Assembly (NCBI GenBank): GCA_947467145.1
Contig: CANIGJ010000021.1
Span: forward strand, 1-64,000
Length of the DNA: 64,000 nucleotides
DNA from: Rhodospirillaceae bacterium
GTDB taxonomy: Bacteria > Pseudomonadota > Alphaproteobacteria > Rhodospirillales > UBA2165
Direction of reading: 5' to 3'
A program made the position numbers and the translations under genes. The first letter of the stretch is position 1; each line of letters opens with the position of its first letter. This document shows positions 32,830 through 42,372 of the stretch, one piece after another. The notes below the pieces were generated by a model. It did not search any database, was not told where the DNA came from, and saw only the letters and a list, made by a program, of their open reading frames with translations.

Positions 32830-35106
32830 ATGGACACAGGAACCCAAGAAGATACGCCTGAAGCCGAGATGAAACGCTCGGTGCATGAGGGTCGGCGTCG
32901 CGCGAGCAAGAGTCGCTTTCTAGCGATTCTGGTCGGCCTGGCGCTGTTTGCATCGCTGAGCGCCACGATCGCGGTCATGTCCGATCTATCGCCGCAACCG
33001 GCGACCGTCGCGATGATCATCACGCTGTTGAACGTGGATATCGGGCTGGCTGCCGTCCTGGCGGCGATCCTGGCCCGCCGCATCGTGCTGGCATGGATGG
33101 AACGGCAGTTCGGCTCGGCCGGCTCGAAGCTGCATTTCCGTATGGTGTTGTCGTTCAGCTTGGTGGCGATCATCCCGGCGATCCTGGTCGCGATCTTCTC
33201 CGGGGTCTTCCTGAATTTCGGTATCGAGGCATGGTTCGGCGATCGGGTGCGCACTGCGGTCGATGAATCGCGCGACGTAGCCCAGCTTTATTTGCGCGAG
33301 CATCAGCAGAATATCCGCGCCGACGCCCTCGCCATGGCCAACGACATCAACCGTGAATCCGCCAACCTGCGGCAGAACCCGCGCGTGCTGGCCGAATTCA
33401 TGTCGACGCAGGCGTTGTTCCGCGAACTTCCCGAAGCCGTCATCGTGGACAGCAGCGGCCGCATGGTTGCGCAATCGGGGCTGAGCTTCTCCCTCGTGTT
33501 CGATTTTACGACCGACAACTTCCTGCGCCAGATGCTGCAAAGCCGGCCGGGCGAAGTCCTGATCATCAGCAACCCGGACGACGAACGCGTGCGTGCCGGC
33601 ATCAAGCTAGAAAGCTTCGTTGACGCGTATCTCCTGGTTGGACGGTTTGTCGATACAAGCGTGCTCGATCACATCTCGCGCACGCGCGGCGCCGCCGCGC
33701 AATATGCCGAAATTCAGGCCAGCCGCGAGCGTCTGCAGATACGTTTCCTCGCGGTCTTCGCTTCAATGGCTCTGTTGCTGTTTCTGACGGCGGCCTGGGT
33801 CGGATGGACCCTGGCCAACCGGCTGGCTGCGCCCATCGGCAAGCTGATCGATGCGGCCGAACGCATCCGGCTCGGCGATCTGACGGCGAGCGTCGAAGAC
33901 GTGCGCGACGAGGCCGGCGAGGTCGGCACCTTGATCCGCGCCTTCAATCGCATGACGGCGCAGATCGACAACCAGCAGCGCGGTCTGATCGAAGCCAATC
34001 GCCAGCTCGACGAACGCCGCCGTTTCACCGAGACAGTGTTGACTGGCGTCTCGGCGGGCGTCATCGGCCTCGATGCGAATGCCTGCATCTATCTCGCCAA
34101 CCGCTCGGCGTCCGATCGGTTGGGCGAGGATCTGGCGACGCGCATCGCCGAGCCGCTCGAAGATGTGGTGCCGGAAATGGCCGATCTTTTGGCGCAGGTG
34201 AAGGTCTCGCCGCATCGCGCCTATTCGGGCGAGATAGCCTTGACCCGAGCAGGGCGTCAACGAACCTTGGTCGCCTCCGTCGCGGCCGAGCGTCAGGCCG
34301 ACAATTCCATCGTCGGTTATGTGATCACCTGCGATGACGTTACCGAATTGTTATCGGCACAACGTAAGGCGGCGTGGGCGGACGTGGCGCGGCGCATTGC
34401 CCATGAAATCAAGAATCCGCTGACGCCGATCCAATTGGCGGCCGAACGCCTCAAGCGGAAGTACCGTGCGCAGATCACGGTCGATCCCGAAACTTTCACA
34501 ATCTGCACGGACACAATTGTGCGTCAGGTCGAAGAGATCGGTCGGATGGTCGATGAATTCTCGGCCTTTGCGCGTATGCCGCGGCCGGATCTCAAGGACA
34601 TCGATCTGTGCGAACTCGTCCGCCAGTCGTTGTTCCTGGAGCGCAATCGGTGCCCGGAGATTCTCTATGAGGAAAGTCTGCCTATCGGGTCTGTCTTGAT
34701 TCGCTGCGACCGCCAGCAGATCGGTCGTGCGCTGACCAACATCTTGAAGAACGCCGCCGAGTCCGTGGAAAGCCGCCGCGAGAAAAATCCGGACGGTCCC
34801 AGCGGGAAAATCGCGCTGAAATTGACAGTTGACGGGGGCGGCCCGCGGGTCGAAATTGTCGATAACGGAGGCGGGTTCCCGCCAGAACTTCTGGATCGAA
34901 TCACTGAACCGTATGTCACCACCCGGGAGCGTGGAACGGGGCTTGGGTTGGCGATCGCCAAGAAAATCATGGAAGACCATAACGGCGAATTGATGCTCGG
35001 CAATAACGCCACCGAAGGTGCGACGGTTGTGTTGATGTTTAAATCTGAAATACCGCGTCAGGGTGCGGCATCGGCCGATGCGGAGGCTCTGCGGCATGGC
35101 GTATGA
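32830..35106 (+). CDS. ntrY: Nitrogen/redox sensor histidine kinase NtrY
   Basis: NtrY (758 residues) is a large membrane-bound kinase found in alphaproteobacteria. It has several N-terminal TM helices (about 25-150) and a periplasmic sensory loop, then a TM helix near 310-335. A HAMP domain (340-395) and a PAS domain (400-500) follow. The kinase core has His525 in RRIAHEIKNPLTPIQLA, the N box ILKNAAESVES, and GTGLGLAIAKKI. It pairs with NtrX; the pair is known to influence nitrogen metabolism and low-oxygen respiration genes in relatives. Its 3' end overlaps ntrX by 11 bases. Confidence 0.95.
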   Translation: MDTGTQEDTPEAEMKRSVHEGRRRASKSRFLAILVGLALFASLSATIAVMSDLSPQPATVAMIITLLNVDIGLAAVLAAILARRIVLAWMERQFGSAGSKLHFRMVLSFSLVAIIPAILVAIFSGVFLNFGIEAWFGDRVRTAVDESRDVAQLYLREHQQNIRADALAMANDINRESANLRQNPRVLAEFMSTQALFRELPEAVIVDSSGRMVAQSGLSFSLVFDFTTDNFLRQMLQSRPGEVLIISNPDDERVRAGIKLESFVDAYLLVGRFVDTSVLDHISRTRGAAAQYAEIQASRERLQIRFLAVFASMALLLFLTAAWVGWTLANRLAAPIGKLIDAAERIRLGDLTASVEDVRDEAGEVGTLIRAFNRMTAQIDNQQRGLIEANRQLDERRRFTETVLTGVSAGVIGLDANACIYLANRSASDRLGEDLATRIAEPLEDVVPEMADLLAQVKVSPHRAYSGEIALTRAGRQRTLVASVAAERQADNSIVGYVITCDDVTELLSAQRKAAWADVARRIAHEIKNPLTPIQLAAERLKRKYRAQITVDPETFTICTDTIVRQVEEIGRMVDEFSAFARMPRPDLKDIDLCELVRQSLFLERNRCPEILYEESLPIGSVLIRCDRQQIGRALTNILKNAAESVESRREKNPDGPSGKIALKLTVDGGGPRVEIVDNGGGFPPELLDRITEPYVTTRERGTGLGLAIAKKIMEDHNGELMLGNNATEGATVVLMFKSEIPRQGAASADAEALRHGV

Positions 35107-36502
35107 AATCCTCATCGTCGATGACGAGGACGATATCCGCGTGCTCACGGCGGGTATCCTGCAAGATGAAGGTTATCAGACGCGTGAGGCGTCCAATAGC
35201 GATTGCGCCCTGGCCGAAATCGCCGCGCGTCGCCCCAGCCTCGTCCTGCTCGATATCTGGCTCGAAGGCAGCAAGCTTGACGGCATGCAGATCCTGACCG
35301 AACTGGCCCAAGAACATCCGACCTTGCCCGTCGTCATGATGAGCGGTCACGGCAATATCGAAACCGCCGTCAGCGCGATCAATATCGGTGCGCACGACTT
35401 TATCGAAAAGCCGTTCAATTCGGATCGCGTGCTGCTGGCCGTACGGCGCACCATCGAAGCCGCGCGTCTGAAGCGCGAAAACGAAGAATTGCGCATGCGC
35501 GTCGGAGGCGAGGCCGAATTGGTCGGCAATTCGCACGAGATCGCTGCGGTTCGGCAAGCGATCAACAAGGTTGCAGCAACCAATAGTCGGGTGCTGATCA
35601 CCGGCCCGGCCGGTGCCGGCAAGGATGTGGTCGCGCGACTACTGCATCGTCAATCGAGTCGCGCCAACGGAACTTTCATCTCGCTCAATTGCGCGACCAT
35701 GCAGCCCGATGGATTCGAGGTCAGCCTGTTCGGCGTTGAGCCCGCTGGAAACGGCGGCGGCAATCAGCGCGTGGTCGGCCTGTTCGAGCAGGCCCATAAC
35801 GGCACGTTGTTCCTGGACGAAGTCGCCGATATGCCGCTCGAAACCCAGGGCAAGATCGTGCGCGTGTTACAGGAACAGACCTTCCAGCGGGTCGGTGGGA
35901 CCCAGCGGATTGAGGTCGACGTGCGTGTGCTCGCCTCGTCGTCGCGCAATCTGCAGCTCGAAATGGCCGAAGGACGCTTCCGCGAAGATCTGTTCTATCG
36001 CCTGAGCGTGGTGCCGATCCCGGTGCCGCCGCTGCGCGAATATCGTTCCGACATCCCGGCCTTGGTCGAACATTTCGTCACGCAAATGGCCAAAACGAGT
36101 GGGCGTCCGCAACGCAAATTTTCCGAAGACGCGCTGGCACGCCTGCAATCGTATGAATGGCCGGGCAATGTGCGCGAACTGCGCAACGTCGTCGAACGGG
36201 TCATGATCATGGCGCCGGGTGGCGAGGAAGACCATATCCGTGCCGACATGGTGCCGATGGAGATTTCCTCGACGGCGCCGATCGCAGCGGTGAACGCCAG
36301 CAATGCCGAGATCATGGGCCTGCCGTTGCGCGAAGCGCGCGAAATCTTTGAACGCGAATATCTGCTGGCGCAGGTCACACGCTTCGGCGGCAATATCTCG
36401 CGCACGGCCGAATTCGTCGGCATGGAACGCTCCGCCCTGCATCGCAAGCTCAAGTCGCTGGGTGTGCAATCGGACGAACGCGCCCGCCCAGGCGGCGATT
36501 AA
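35096..36502 (+). CDS. ntrX: Response regulator NtrX
   Basis: NtrX (468 residues) is the partner of NtrY. The receiver holds Asp53 (LLDIWLEGSKLDG). The AAA+ domain keeps Walker A GPAGAGKD and Walker B LFLDEVADM, but the sigma-54 contact loop GAFTGA is replaced by a Gly/Asn-rich stretch (EPAGNGGGNQRVVG). This is known for alphaproteobacterial NtrX and suggests it does not activate sigma-54 polymerase in the classical way. The C-terminal HTH is NISRTAEFVGMERSALHRKL. Start was set at ATG 35096 inside the ntrY 3' end. Confidence 0.95.
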   Translation: MAYEILIVDDEDDIRVLTAGILQDEGYQTREASNSDCALAEIAARRPSLVLLDIWLEGSKLDGMQILTELAQEHPTLPVVMMSGHGNIETAVSAINIGAHDFIEKPFNSDRVLLAVRRTIEAARLKRENEELRMRVGGEAELVGNSHEIAAVRQAINKVAATNSRVLITGPAGAGKDVVARLLHRQSSRANGTFISLNCATMQPDGFEVSLFGVEPAGNGGGNQRVVGLFEQAHNGTLFLDEVADMPLETQGKIVRVLQEQTFQRVGGTQRIEVDVRVLASSSRNLQLEMAEGRFREDLFYRLSVVPIPVPPLREYRSDIPALVEHFVTQMAKTSGRPQRKFSEDALARLQSYEWPGNVRELRNVVERVMIMAPGGEEDHIRADMVPMEISSTAPIAAVNASNAEIMGLPLREAREIFEREYLLAQVTRFGGNISRTAEFVGMERSALHRKLKSLGVQSDERARPGGD

Positions 36503-36504
36503 CC

Positions 36505-37881
36505 ATGAAAGTTATCATCTGCGGCGCTGGCCAGGTCGGTTTCTCGATCGCCCGCTATCTGTCCTTGGAAGGCAATGACGTCACCGTCATCGATCATTCC
36601 GCCGAATTGACGCGCAAGATTTCCGATACGCTCGACGTCAAGGCCGTGACCGGCCATGCCTCCCATCCGGCGGTGCTTGAAATGGCCGGCGCCAACGATG
36701 CCGAACTGCTGATCGCGGTCACGCATGCCGATGAGGTCAATATGGTCGCCTGTCAGGTCGGCCATTCGCTGTTCAATATCACGACCAAGATCGCGCGCAT
36801 CCGTCAGCAGGGTTATCTGGATTCCCAATGGGCCGATCTGTATACGCGCGACAACGTGCCCATCGATGTGGTGATTTCGCCGGAACGCGAGATCGCGCGT
36901 TCCATCGCGCGCCGCCTGGAGGTGCCCGGCACTTTCGACATGATCAGCTTGGTCGACGACAAGGTGAAGCTGGTTGGCGTGCGGATCTTGGAATCCTGCC
37001 CGATCATCCTGACGCCGCTGCGGCAACTCACGCAATTGTTTCCCGACCTGAACGTTGTCGTCATCGGCGTGGTGCGCGGCAATAAGTCGTTCATACCCGA
37101 GGCCGACGATCAGCTCGAGGCCGGCGACGAGGTTTATTTCGTCGTCGATGCAAACCATATGAAACGCGCCCTTTCGGCCTTCGGGCATGAAGAGGTCGAG
37201 GCGCGACGCATCGTAATATTCGGTGGCGGCAATATCGGCGAATACCTCGCCCAGCAGATCGAACAGGAACACCGCAATGTGAACCTGAAGATCATCGAAT
37301 TCGATAAGACACGCGCCGAAACCGTGGCGCGTAGCCTGAAGCGCTCGGTCGTGCTGCAAGGCAGCGTGCTCGACGGCGCCGTCCTGGATGAGGCCAATGT
37401 CGCGGCCGCTGAAACCGTCATCGCGGTGACCAACGACGACGAGACCAATATCCTGGCCTCGCTGCTGGCCAAGAACAAGGGCAGCAAGCGCGTCATCACG
37501 CTCGTTAATAACGAGAGCTATATCCCGCTGATCCCGGCGCTGGGGATCGACGTTCTCGTTGGCCCGCGCGCGATCACGGTGTCGTCGATCCTGCATCATG
37601 TGCGGCGTGGCCGCATCCATTCGGTGCATTCCTTGCGCGAAGGTTTCGGCGAATTGATTGAGGCCGACGCGATTGAAACCTCGGGCATCGTCGGCAAGCC
37701 GTTGCAGGACGCCAAGATGCCGGAAGGCGTCATCGTCGGCGCCGTCGTGCGCGAGGGTAAGGTTATCGTGCCGCGCGGCAGCACGGTGATCGAAACCGGC
37801 GACCGGGTCGTGCTGTTCGCCCAACCTGACGCGGTCCGTCAGGTGGAAAAGATGTTTTCCGTCCGGCTCGAGTATTTCTGA
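36505..37881 (+). CDS. trkA: Trk potassium uptake system NAD-binding protein TrkA
   Basis: TrkA (458 residues) is the cytoplasmic regulatory subunit of Trk potassium channels. It contains two RCK units, each with an N-domain Rossmann motif (VIICGAGQVGFSIA at residue 3 and IVIFGGGNIGEYLA at about 233) and a C-domain. Length is normal. Its position directly after ntrX, 2 bases away, is conserved in alphaproteobacteria. The membrane subunit TrkH/TrkG is not in the window. Its stop overlaps the next ATG (TGATG). Confidence 0.95.
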   Translation: MKVIICGAGQVGFSIARYLSLEGNDVTVIDHSAELTRKISDTLDVKAVTGHASHPAVLEMAGANDAELLIAVTHADEVNMVACQVGHSLFNITTKIARIRQQGYLDSQWADLYTRDNVPIDVVISPEREIARSIARRLEVPGTFDMISLVDDKVKLVGVRILESCPIILTPLRQLTQLFPDLNVVVIGVVRGNKSFIPEADDQLEAGDEVYFVVDANHMKRALSAFGHEEVEARRIVIFGGGNIGEYLAQQIEQEHRNVNLKIIEFDKTRAETVARSLKRSVVLQGSVLDGAVLDEANVAAAETVIAVTNDDETNILASLLAKNKGSKRVITLVNNESYIPLIPALGIDVLVGPRAITVSSILHHVRRGRIHSVHSLREGFGELIEADAIETSGIVGKPLQDAKMPEGVIVGAVVREGKVIVPRGSTVIETGDRVVLFAQPDAVRQVEKMFSVRLEYF

Positions 37882-38732
37882 TGAGCGGCATCTGCTACGT
37901 CGATGGTCAATATGTCGCCCATGGCGATGCCCATGTGCATATGGAAGATCGCGGCTATCAATTCTCGGACGGCGTTTACGAGGTGATCGCGGTCTATGGC
38001 GGCAAGCTGGTCGATGCCGGCCCGCATCTCGACCGGTTGGATCGTTCGATGGCCGAGCTGGGCATCACGCCGCCGGGGTCGCGCTCGGCGTTGGAAATCA
38101 TCTTGCGCGAGACCATGCGGCGCAATCGCTTGATCCACGGCAGCCTCTATCTGCAAGTGACGCGCGGGGTGGCCCGGCGCGAACACGCTTATAGCGACGG
38201 CATGCGTTCGGTGCTGACCGTGGCGCCGCGCCGCGCCACACCGCCGGTGCGCTCGGCTTCGCTCAACGGGCACCGCGTCATTTCCATTCCCGATATCCGC
38301 TGGCAGCGCTGCGACATCAAGACGGTGGCGCTGTTGCCCAATATCATGGGCAAGAAACAGGCCGCACTCGCCGGCGCGGCCGAGGCCTGGATGACGGACG
38401 CCGAAGGCATGGTGACCGAGGGCACCAGTTCGAACGCCTGGATCGTCACGCAAGCCGGCGAATTGATCACGCGTCAGCTCGATCACGGTATTCTGCCCGG
38501 CATTACGCGCCGCGCCATCATCGCCTATGCCCGCGAACGCCAGATCAAGGTCGTCGAACGTGCGTTCTCGCTGGACGAAGCGAAGCAGGCGCGCGAGGCG
38601 TTCTATACAAGCGCCACCGCGATCCTGCGCCCCGTCGTACAGATCGACGATGCGAAGATCGGCGACGGCAAGGTCGGGCCGATCGCCAAAGCCTTGGCTG
38701 ACGTCTATTTCGATGCGTTGGATAACGTATGA
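37881..38732 (+). CDS. dat: Class IV aminotransferase, D-amino acid transaminase-like
   Basis: This 283-residue PLP enzyme belongs to fold type IV (D-amino acid transaminase, branched-chain aminotransferase, ADC lyase). The N-terminal CYVDGQYVAHGDAHVHMEDRGYQFSDGVYEV pattern is closest to D-amino acid transaminases. The PLP lysine is in LLPNIMGKKQA, and the phosphate-binding EGTSSNAW follows. Such enzymes supply D-Glu or D-Ala for peptidoglycan. It overlaps trkA by one base and the HAD gene by 4 bases. Substrate preference cannot be proved from the sequence. Confidence 0.85.
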   Translation: MSGICYVDGQYVAHGDAHVHMEDRGYQFSDGVYEVIAVYGGKLVDAGPHLDRLDRSMAELGITPPGSRSALEIILRETMRRNRLIHGSLYLQVTRGVARREHAYSDGMRSVLTVAPRRATPPVRSASLNGHRVISIPDIRWQRCDIKTVALLPNIMGKKQAALAGAAEAWMTDAEGMVTEGTSSNAWIVTQAGELITRQLDHGILPGITRRAIIAYARERQIKVVERAFSLDEAKQAREAFYTSATAILRPVVQIDDAKIGDGKVGPIAKALADVYFDALDNV

Positions 38733-39406
38733 ACACGCGCCCCACCGCCATCCTGTTCGATTGGGACAACACCTTGATCGATAGCTGGCCGGCGATCCAT
38801 TCGTCGACCAACGCGGTCATGGCGGCGATGGGTCATCCCATCTGGACCTTCGAGGAAACCAAAACGCGGGTGCGCAAATCGCTGCGTGACACGTTCCCCG
38901 TTATGTTCGGGGAGCGTTGGGAAGAGGCGCGCGAGATTTATTACGGCCATTTCCGCGCCCATCATCTGCAGGACCTGCGCGAAATGCCGGGCGTTGCCGA
39001 TATGCTCGCCGTGCTGGCAAACGCCGAATTCTATATGGGCGTCGTCAGCAACAAGGACGGGGCCTTGCTGCGGGCGGAAGCCGCCCATCTCGGCTGGGAT
39101 CGCTATTTCGGTGCACTTGTTGGGGCCGGCGATGCGGCGCGCGACAAGCCGGCCCGCGATCCGATCGAGCTGGCCTTGCAACCGTCCGGCCACGCCGCCG
39201 GTGGCGCGATCTGGTATGTCGGCGATACCAACGTCGATATGGAGTGCGCATTTGCGGCGACTTGCGTGCCCGTTCTGTTGCGCGGCCACGATGCGGGCGA
39301 GGGCGAGTTCGATGCCCATCCGCCTGTATACACGTTCAAAAACCCTGCGGATTTTCTGGGTTTTCTCGGTTTAGGCGAAGTTTCGGCAACGCCGAAATCC
39401 CTTTAA
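38729..39406 (+). CDS. HAD-superfamily phosphatase
   Basis: This 225-residue HAD hydrolase resembles phosphoglycolate phosphatase-type enzymes. Motif I is FDWDNTLID (nucleophile Asp), motif II is VVSNK, motif III has RDKPARDP, and motif IV is WYVGDTNVDM. The cap domain is the small helical type. Substrate unknown. It overlaps the aminotransferase gene by 4 bases and ends in a terminator hairpin that separates it from hfq, so it is the last gene of the dusB-ntr-trkA transcription unit as I read it. Confidence 0.85.
   Translation: MNTRPTAILFDWDNTLIDSWPAIHSSTNAVMAAMGHPIWTFEETKTRVRKSLRDTFPVMFGERWEEAREIYYGHFRAHHLQDLREMPGVADMLAVLANAEFYMGVVSNKDGALLRAEAAHLGWDRYFGALVGAGDAARDKPARDPIELALQPSGHAAGGAIWYVGDTNVDMECAFAATCVPVLLRGHDAGEGEFDAHPPVYTFKNPADFLGFLGLGEVSATPKSL
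39381..39402 (+). terminator. Terminator hairpin overlapping the end of the HAD gene
   Basis: A 7-bp stem, TTTCGGC with GCCGAAA (39381-39387 and 39391-39397), closes an AAC loop and is followed by TCCCTTT. It overlaps the last codons of the HAD gene. hfq therefore probably has its own promoter in the 104-bp gap that follows. Confidence 0.55.
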
Positions 39407-39510
39407 TTCAGACCGTTAGGATGCGATACTGATGCGTGCAAAGGACTTGCGCGCGGGGTGTGCGGGATTATCCGCAATCGCCGTCAAAAAGACGAACTAG
39501 GGGCATACCC

Positions 39511-39768
39511 ATGTCAGAAAAATCACAAAACGTTCAAGACGTATTCCTTAACTATGTCCGCAAGAATAAAAATCCCGTGACCGTATTCCTGGTCAACGGC
39601 GTGAAACTTCAGGGGATCATTACGTGGTTCGACAATTTCTCGGTGCTGCTGCGCCGCGACGGCCACACGCAATTGGTTTATAAACACGCCATATCCACCG
39701 TCATGCCGTCAGGGCCGATCTCGCTGTTCGAGCCCGAGAAAAAAGACGACGAAGACGTCAGCGCCTAA
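39511..39768 (+). CDS. hfq: RNA chaperone Hfq
   Basis: Hfq (85 residues) is the hexameric Sm-like chaperone that pairs small RNAs with mRNAs. The Sm1 motif reads [25 protein letters not shown] and the Sm2 motif reads [12 protein letters not shown], with the expected YKHAIST. The short acidic tail ([10 protein letters not shown]) is typical of alphaproteobacteria. Start was set at ATG 39511 by alignment to the family; the longer frame upstream has no similarity. hflX follows 52 bases later, the usual order. Confidence 0.97.
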   Translation: MSEKSQNVQDVFLNYVRKNKNPVTVFLVNGVKLQGIITWFDNFSVLLRRDGHTQLVYKHAISTVMPSGPISLFEPEKKDDEDVSA

Positions 39769-39820
39769 TACGGACTCCAACGAGGATTATCGCGACCGGC
39801 GAACCGCCGGCCGGGCAGCC

Positions 39821-41098
39821 GTGCTTCATCCAGATGTACGCTCGCGCCGCGCCGAACGCCGTCGCGATGCTTCCGCGCGCCTGGAAGAAGCCGTCGGCCT
39901 GGCCGCCGCGATCGATCTCGATATTCGTTTTGCCGAAGCGGTCAATGTATCGCAGATCCGTCCGGCGACCTTTTTCGGGTCCGGGGCGGTCGATCGCCTC
40001 AAGGCGTCGATCGAGGAGCACGAAATTCTCGTTGTTGTCGTCGATACCGCGCTCAGCCCCGCACAGCAGCAAAATCTGGAACGCGCGTGGAAATGCAAGG
40101 TCATCGACCGGACCGGCTTGATCCTCGAGATCTTCGGCGCGCGTGCGCGCACGCGCGAAGGCGTGTTGCAGGTCGAACTGGCGGCACTGACGTATCAGCG
40201 GTCGCGCCTCGTAAAGGCTTGGTCCCATTTGGAGCGCCAACGCGGCGGCGCCGGCTTCCTGGGCGGTCCCGGCGAAAGCCAGATTGAATCGGATCGCCGC
40301 GCCATCGACGAACGTATTCTGTCGCTCAAGCGTGACCTGACAGAAGTGAAGCGCACGCGCGATCTGCATCGCAAGGCGCGCAAACGTGAATCGACGCCGA
40401 CCATCGCCCTTGTCGGCTATACCAACGCCGGCAAATCGAGCCTGTTCAACCGGCTGACCGAAGCCGATGTGGTCGCGAAAGATCAATTGTTCGCCACTCT
40501 CGACCCGACGATGCGCGGCTTCACCCTGCCGTCGGGGCGGCGCGCTATTCTGTCCGATACGGTCGGCTTCGTTTCCGATCTGCCGCATGAATTGGTCGAG
40601 GCGTTCCAGGCGACCTTGGAAGAGGTGAAGGAAGCCGATCTGGTGGTCCATGTGCGCGATGCCGCGCACGAAGACAGCGATGCGCAAAAGCAGGATGTCG
40701 AGGATGTCCTGGCTAAACTGGCGCCCACAGGCGATGAGATCGCGCCGCCCAGGATCGAAGTCCTGAACAAGGCCGATTTGCTATCCGTCGAAGCACGGGA
40801 ATTGGTGGTCAACCGGACGTCGCGCGGCAATGACGGCGCGATCCTGGTGTCGGCTCAGACCGGGGAGGGGATCGAGACTCTGGCGCAGCATTTCGACGAT
40901 ATCCTCGGACGGCGCCGCCGCACCGTGGAATTGCATTTGCCGTGGAGCGAGGGCGCGGCGCTGGCGCGCATTTACGAACGCGGCGAGATCGTCGAACGAC
41001 GCGATACCGAAGCGTACGTGGCACTCACCGTCCGCCTCGAGCCGGAAGACGTCGAGCGCTACACGCGTCATATGGTGGAACCGCCGCTTCCCCTTTAG
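39821..41098 (+). CDS. hflX: Ribosome-associated GTPase HflX
   Basis: HflX (425 residues) is a GTPase that binds the large ribosomal subunit and helps split stalled or stressed ribosomes. The N-terminal HflX domain holds the LERQRGGAGFLGGPGESQIESDRR signature. The GTPase domain has G1 GYTNAGKSSLFN, G3 DTVGFV and G4 NKADLL. Start at GTG 39821; the frame is also open a little upstream without a better start. It forms the hfq-hflX pair common in proteobacteria, while mazG, often next, is 6 kb further on. Confidence 0.95.
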   Translation: MLHPDVRSRRAERRRDASARLEEAVGLAAAIDLDIRFAEAVNVSQIRPATFFGSGAVDRLKASIEEHEILVVVVDTALSPAQQQNLERAWKCKVIDRTGLILEIFGARARTREGVLQVELAALTYQRSRLVKAWSHLERQRGGAGFLGGPGESQIESDRRAIDERILSLKRDLTEVKRTRDLHRKARKRESTPTIALVGYTNAGKSSLFNRLTEADVVAKDQLFATLDPTMRGFTLPSGRRAILSDTVGFVSDLPHELVEAFQATLEEVKEADLVVHVRDAAHEDSDAQKQDVEDVLAKLAPTGDEIAPPRIEVLNKADLLSVEARELVVNRTSRGNDGAILVSAQTGEGIETLAQHFDDILGRRRRTVELHLPWSEGAALARIYERGEIVERRDTEAYVALTVRLEPEDVERYTRHMVEPPLPL

Positions 41099-41107
41099 GA
41101 TGATGAC

Positions 41108-41497
41108 ATGATCGGTGGTTTGATCGTCATCCTGATGTGTCAGCTTGCGGGCGAAGCCGTGGCGCGGGGTCTTGGCGTGCCCATTCCGGGGCCGGTGATC
41201 GGCATGGCGCTGCTCTTCGCGCTGTTGCTCCTGCGTGACCGGATCGCGTCTCGTCTTCCCACGGCCATGAGCGGCGATACCTTGGAAAAGACCGGGCAGG
41301 GACTGCTGTCGCATCTGTCGCTGCTGTTCATTCCGGCCGGCGTCGGCGTCGTGCAGAATCTCGGGGTCTTCGCGGAATATGGCGTGGCACTTGGCGCCGC
41401 GATTGTGATCTCGACCATTCTGGCGTTGTTGACGACCGCGTGGGTTTTCCTGCCGGTTGCCCGTCTGACCGCGCACGATGAAAGAAGCGGATCGTGA
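41108..41497 (+). CDS. CidA/LrgA-family membrane protein
   Basis: This 129-residue protein has four TM helices and the holin-like CidA/LrgA sequence pattern, with VPIPGPVIGMALLFALLL near the start and LLFIPAGVGVVQN in the middle. In Staphylococcus the family affects murein hydrolase activity and cell lysis, and plant and bacterial relatives transport glycolate or pyruvate. It overlaps the LrgB gene by 4 bases (GTGA), and the pair most likely forms one transport complex. Confidence 0.88.
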   Translation: MIGGLIVILMCQLAGEAVARGLGVPIPGPVIGMALLFALLLLRDRIASRLPTAMSGDTLEKTGQGLLSHLSLLFIPAGVGVVQNLGVFAEYGVALGAAIVISTILALLTTAWVFLPVARLTAHDERSGS

Positions 41498-42234
41498 GCG
41501 CCGTCGGGGATCAATTCGCCCAGCAATTTGCCTTGTGGGTCTATCTCTCGCGCACGCCGCTGCTCTGGCTCACGCTCACGTTGTTTGCCTATTGGCTGTC
41601 GGACCGCATGTCGGTGGCGAGCAACCGTCACCCGATGGCCAATCCGGTGTTCCACGCCATCTGGATCATCGGCGTCATCTTGGCGCTGACCGGCACGCCC
41701 TATGCGGTCTATTTCGAAGGCGCGCAGTTCGTTCATTTCCTGTTGGGGCCAGCGACCGTGGCGCTCGCCATCCCGCTGTATGAAAACCGCCGCACCTTGA
41801 TGCAGTCCATCGTGCCGATGTGCGTGGCGTTGTTTGCGGGCTGCGTCGTCGCCATGGTGTCGGCGGTCAGCGTGGCGAAGTTGTTGGGCGTACCCGCACC
41901 CTTGCTGGCGGCCATCGCACCGAAGTCGGTGACGAGTGGCGTGGCCATGGGTATCGGCGAAGCCTTGGGCGGCGATCCGGCGCTCACCGGCGTGCTGGTC
42001 GTGCTGACCGGTATTGTCGGCGCACTCATCGTCACACCGCTGATGAATGCCGTGCGTATCCGCGATTGGCGGGCGCGCGGATTCGCGGCGGGGCTGGCCG
42101 CGCACGGTATGGGTACGGCGCGCGCCTTTCACATCAATCCGGTGGCGGGCACCTTTGCGGGCATCGCGCTCGGCCTCAACGCGCTATTGACGGCGGTTCT
42201 GGTGCCGCTGGTCCTGATCCTGTTCGGGCACTGA
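41494..42234 (+). CDS. LrgB-family membrane protein
   Basis: This 246-residue protein has about seven TM helices and the LrgB signature segments: LLGPATVALAIPLYENR, APKSVTSGVAMGIGEALGG and AAHGMGTARAF. It works with the CidA/LrgA partner encoded immediately upstream; relatives export or import small organic acids such as glycolate or pyruvate. It starts at GTG 41494 overlapping the partner stop. Substrate cannot be assigned. Confidence 0.88.
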   Translation: MSAVGDQFAQQFALWVYLSRTPLLWLTLTLFAYWLSDRMSVASNRHPMANPVFHAIWIIGVILALTGTPYAVYFEGAQFVHFLLGPATVALAIPLYENRRTLMQSIVPMCVALFAGCVVAMVSAVSVAKLLGVPAPLLAAIAPKSVTSGVAMGIGEALGGDPALTGVLVVLTGIVGALIVTPLMNAVRIRDWRARGFAAGLAAHGMGTARAFHINPVAGTFAGIALGLNALLTAVLVPLVLILFGH

Positions 42235-42372
42235 TCTCCCGGCCTTCTGATGCGTTGAAACATCAACGAACCTGCGGATTTCGCACCTGAACGGTTTCCG
42301 TGTAAGATGTTTCTATCGACTGTTCCAAACAACGAAGCAGTCAAAACAGAGCATCCTGACAGGGAGCACATC

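Noticed and set aside
36499..37824. Minus-strand open frame (441 codons) opposite trkA
   Set aside because: trkA carries two full RCK domains and the antisense translation is a low-complexity shadow.
42235..42306. Terminator after lrgB
   Set aside because: CGTTGA/TCAACG can form a 6-bp stem but two alternative pairings compete and no T-tract follows, so support is too weak.
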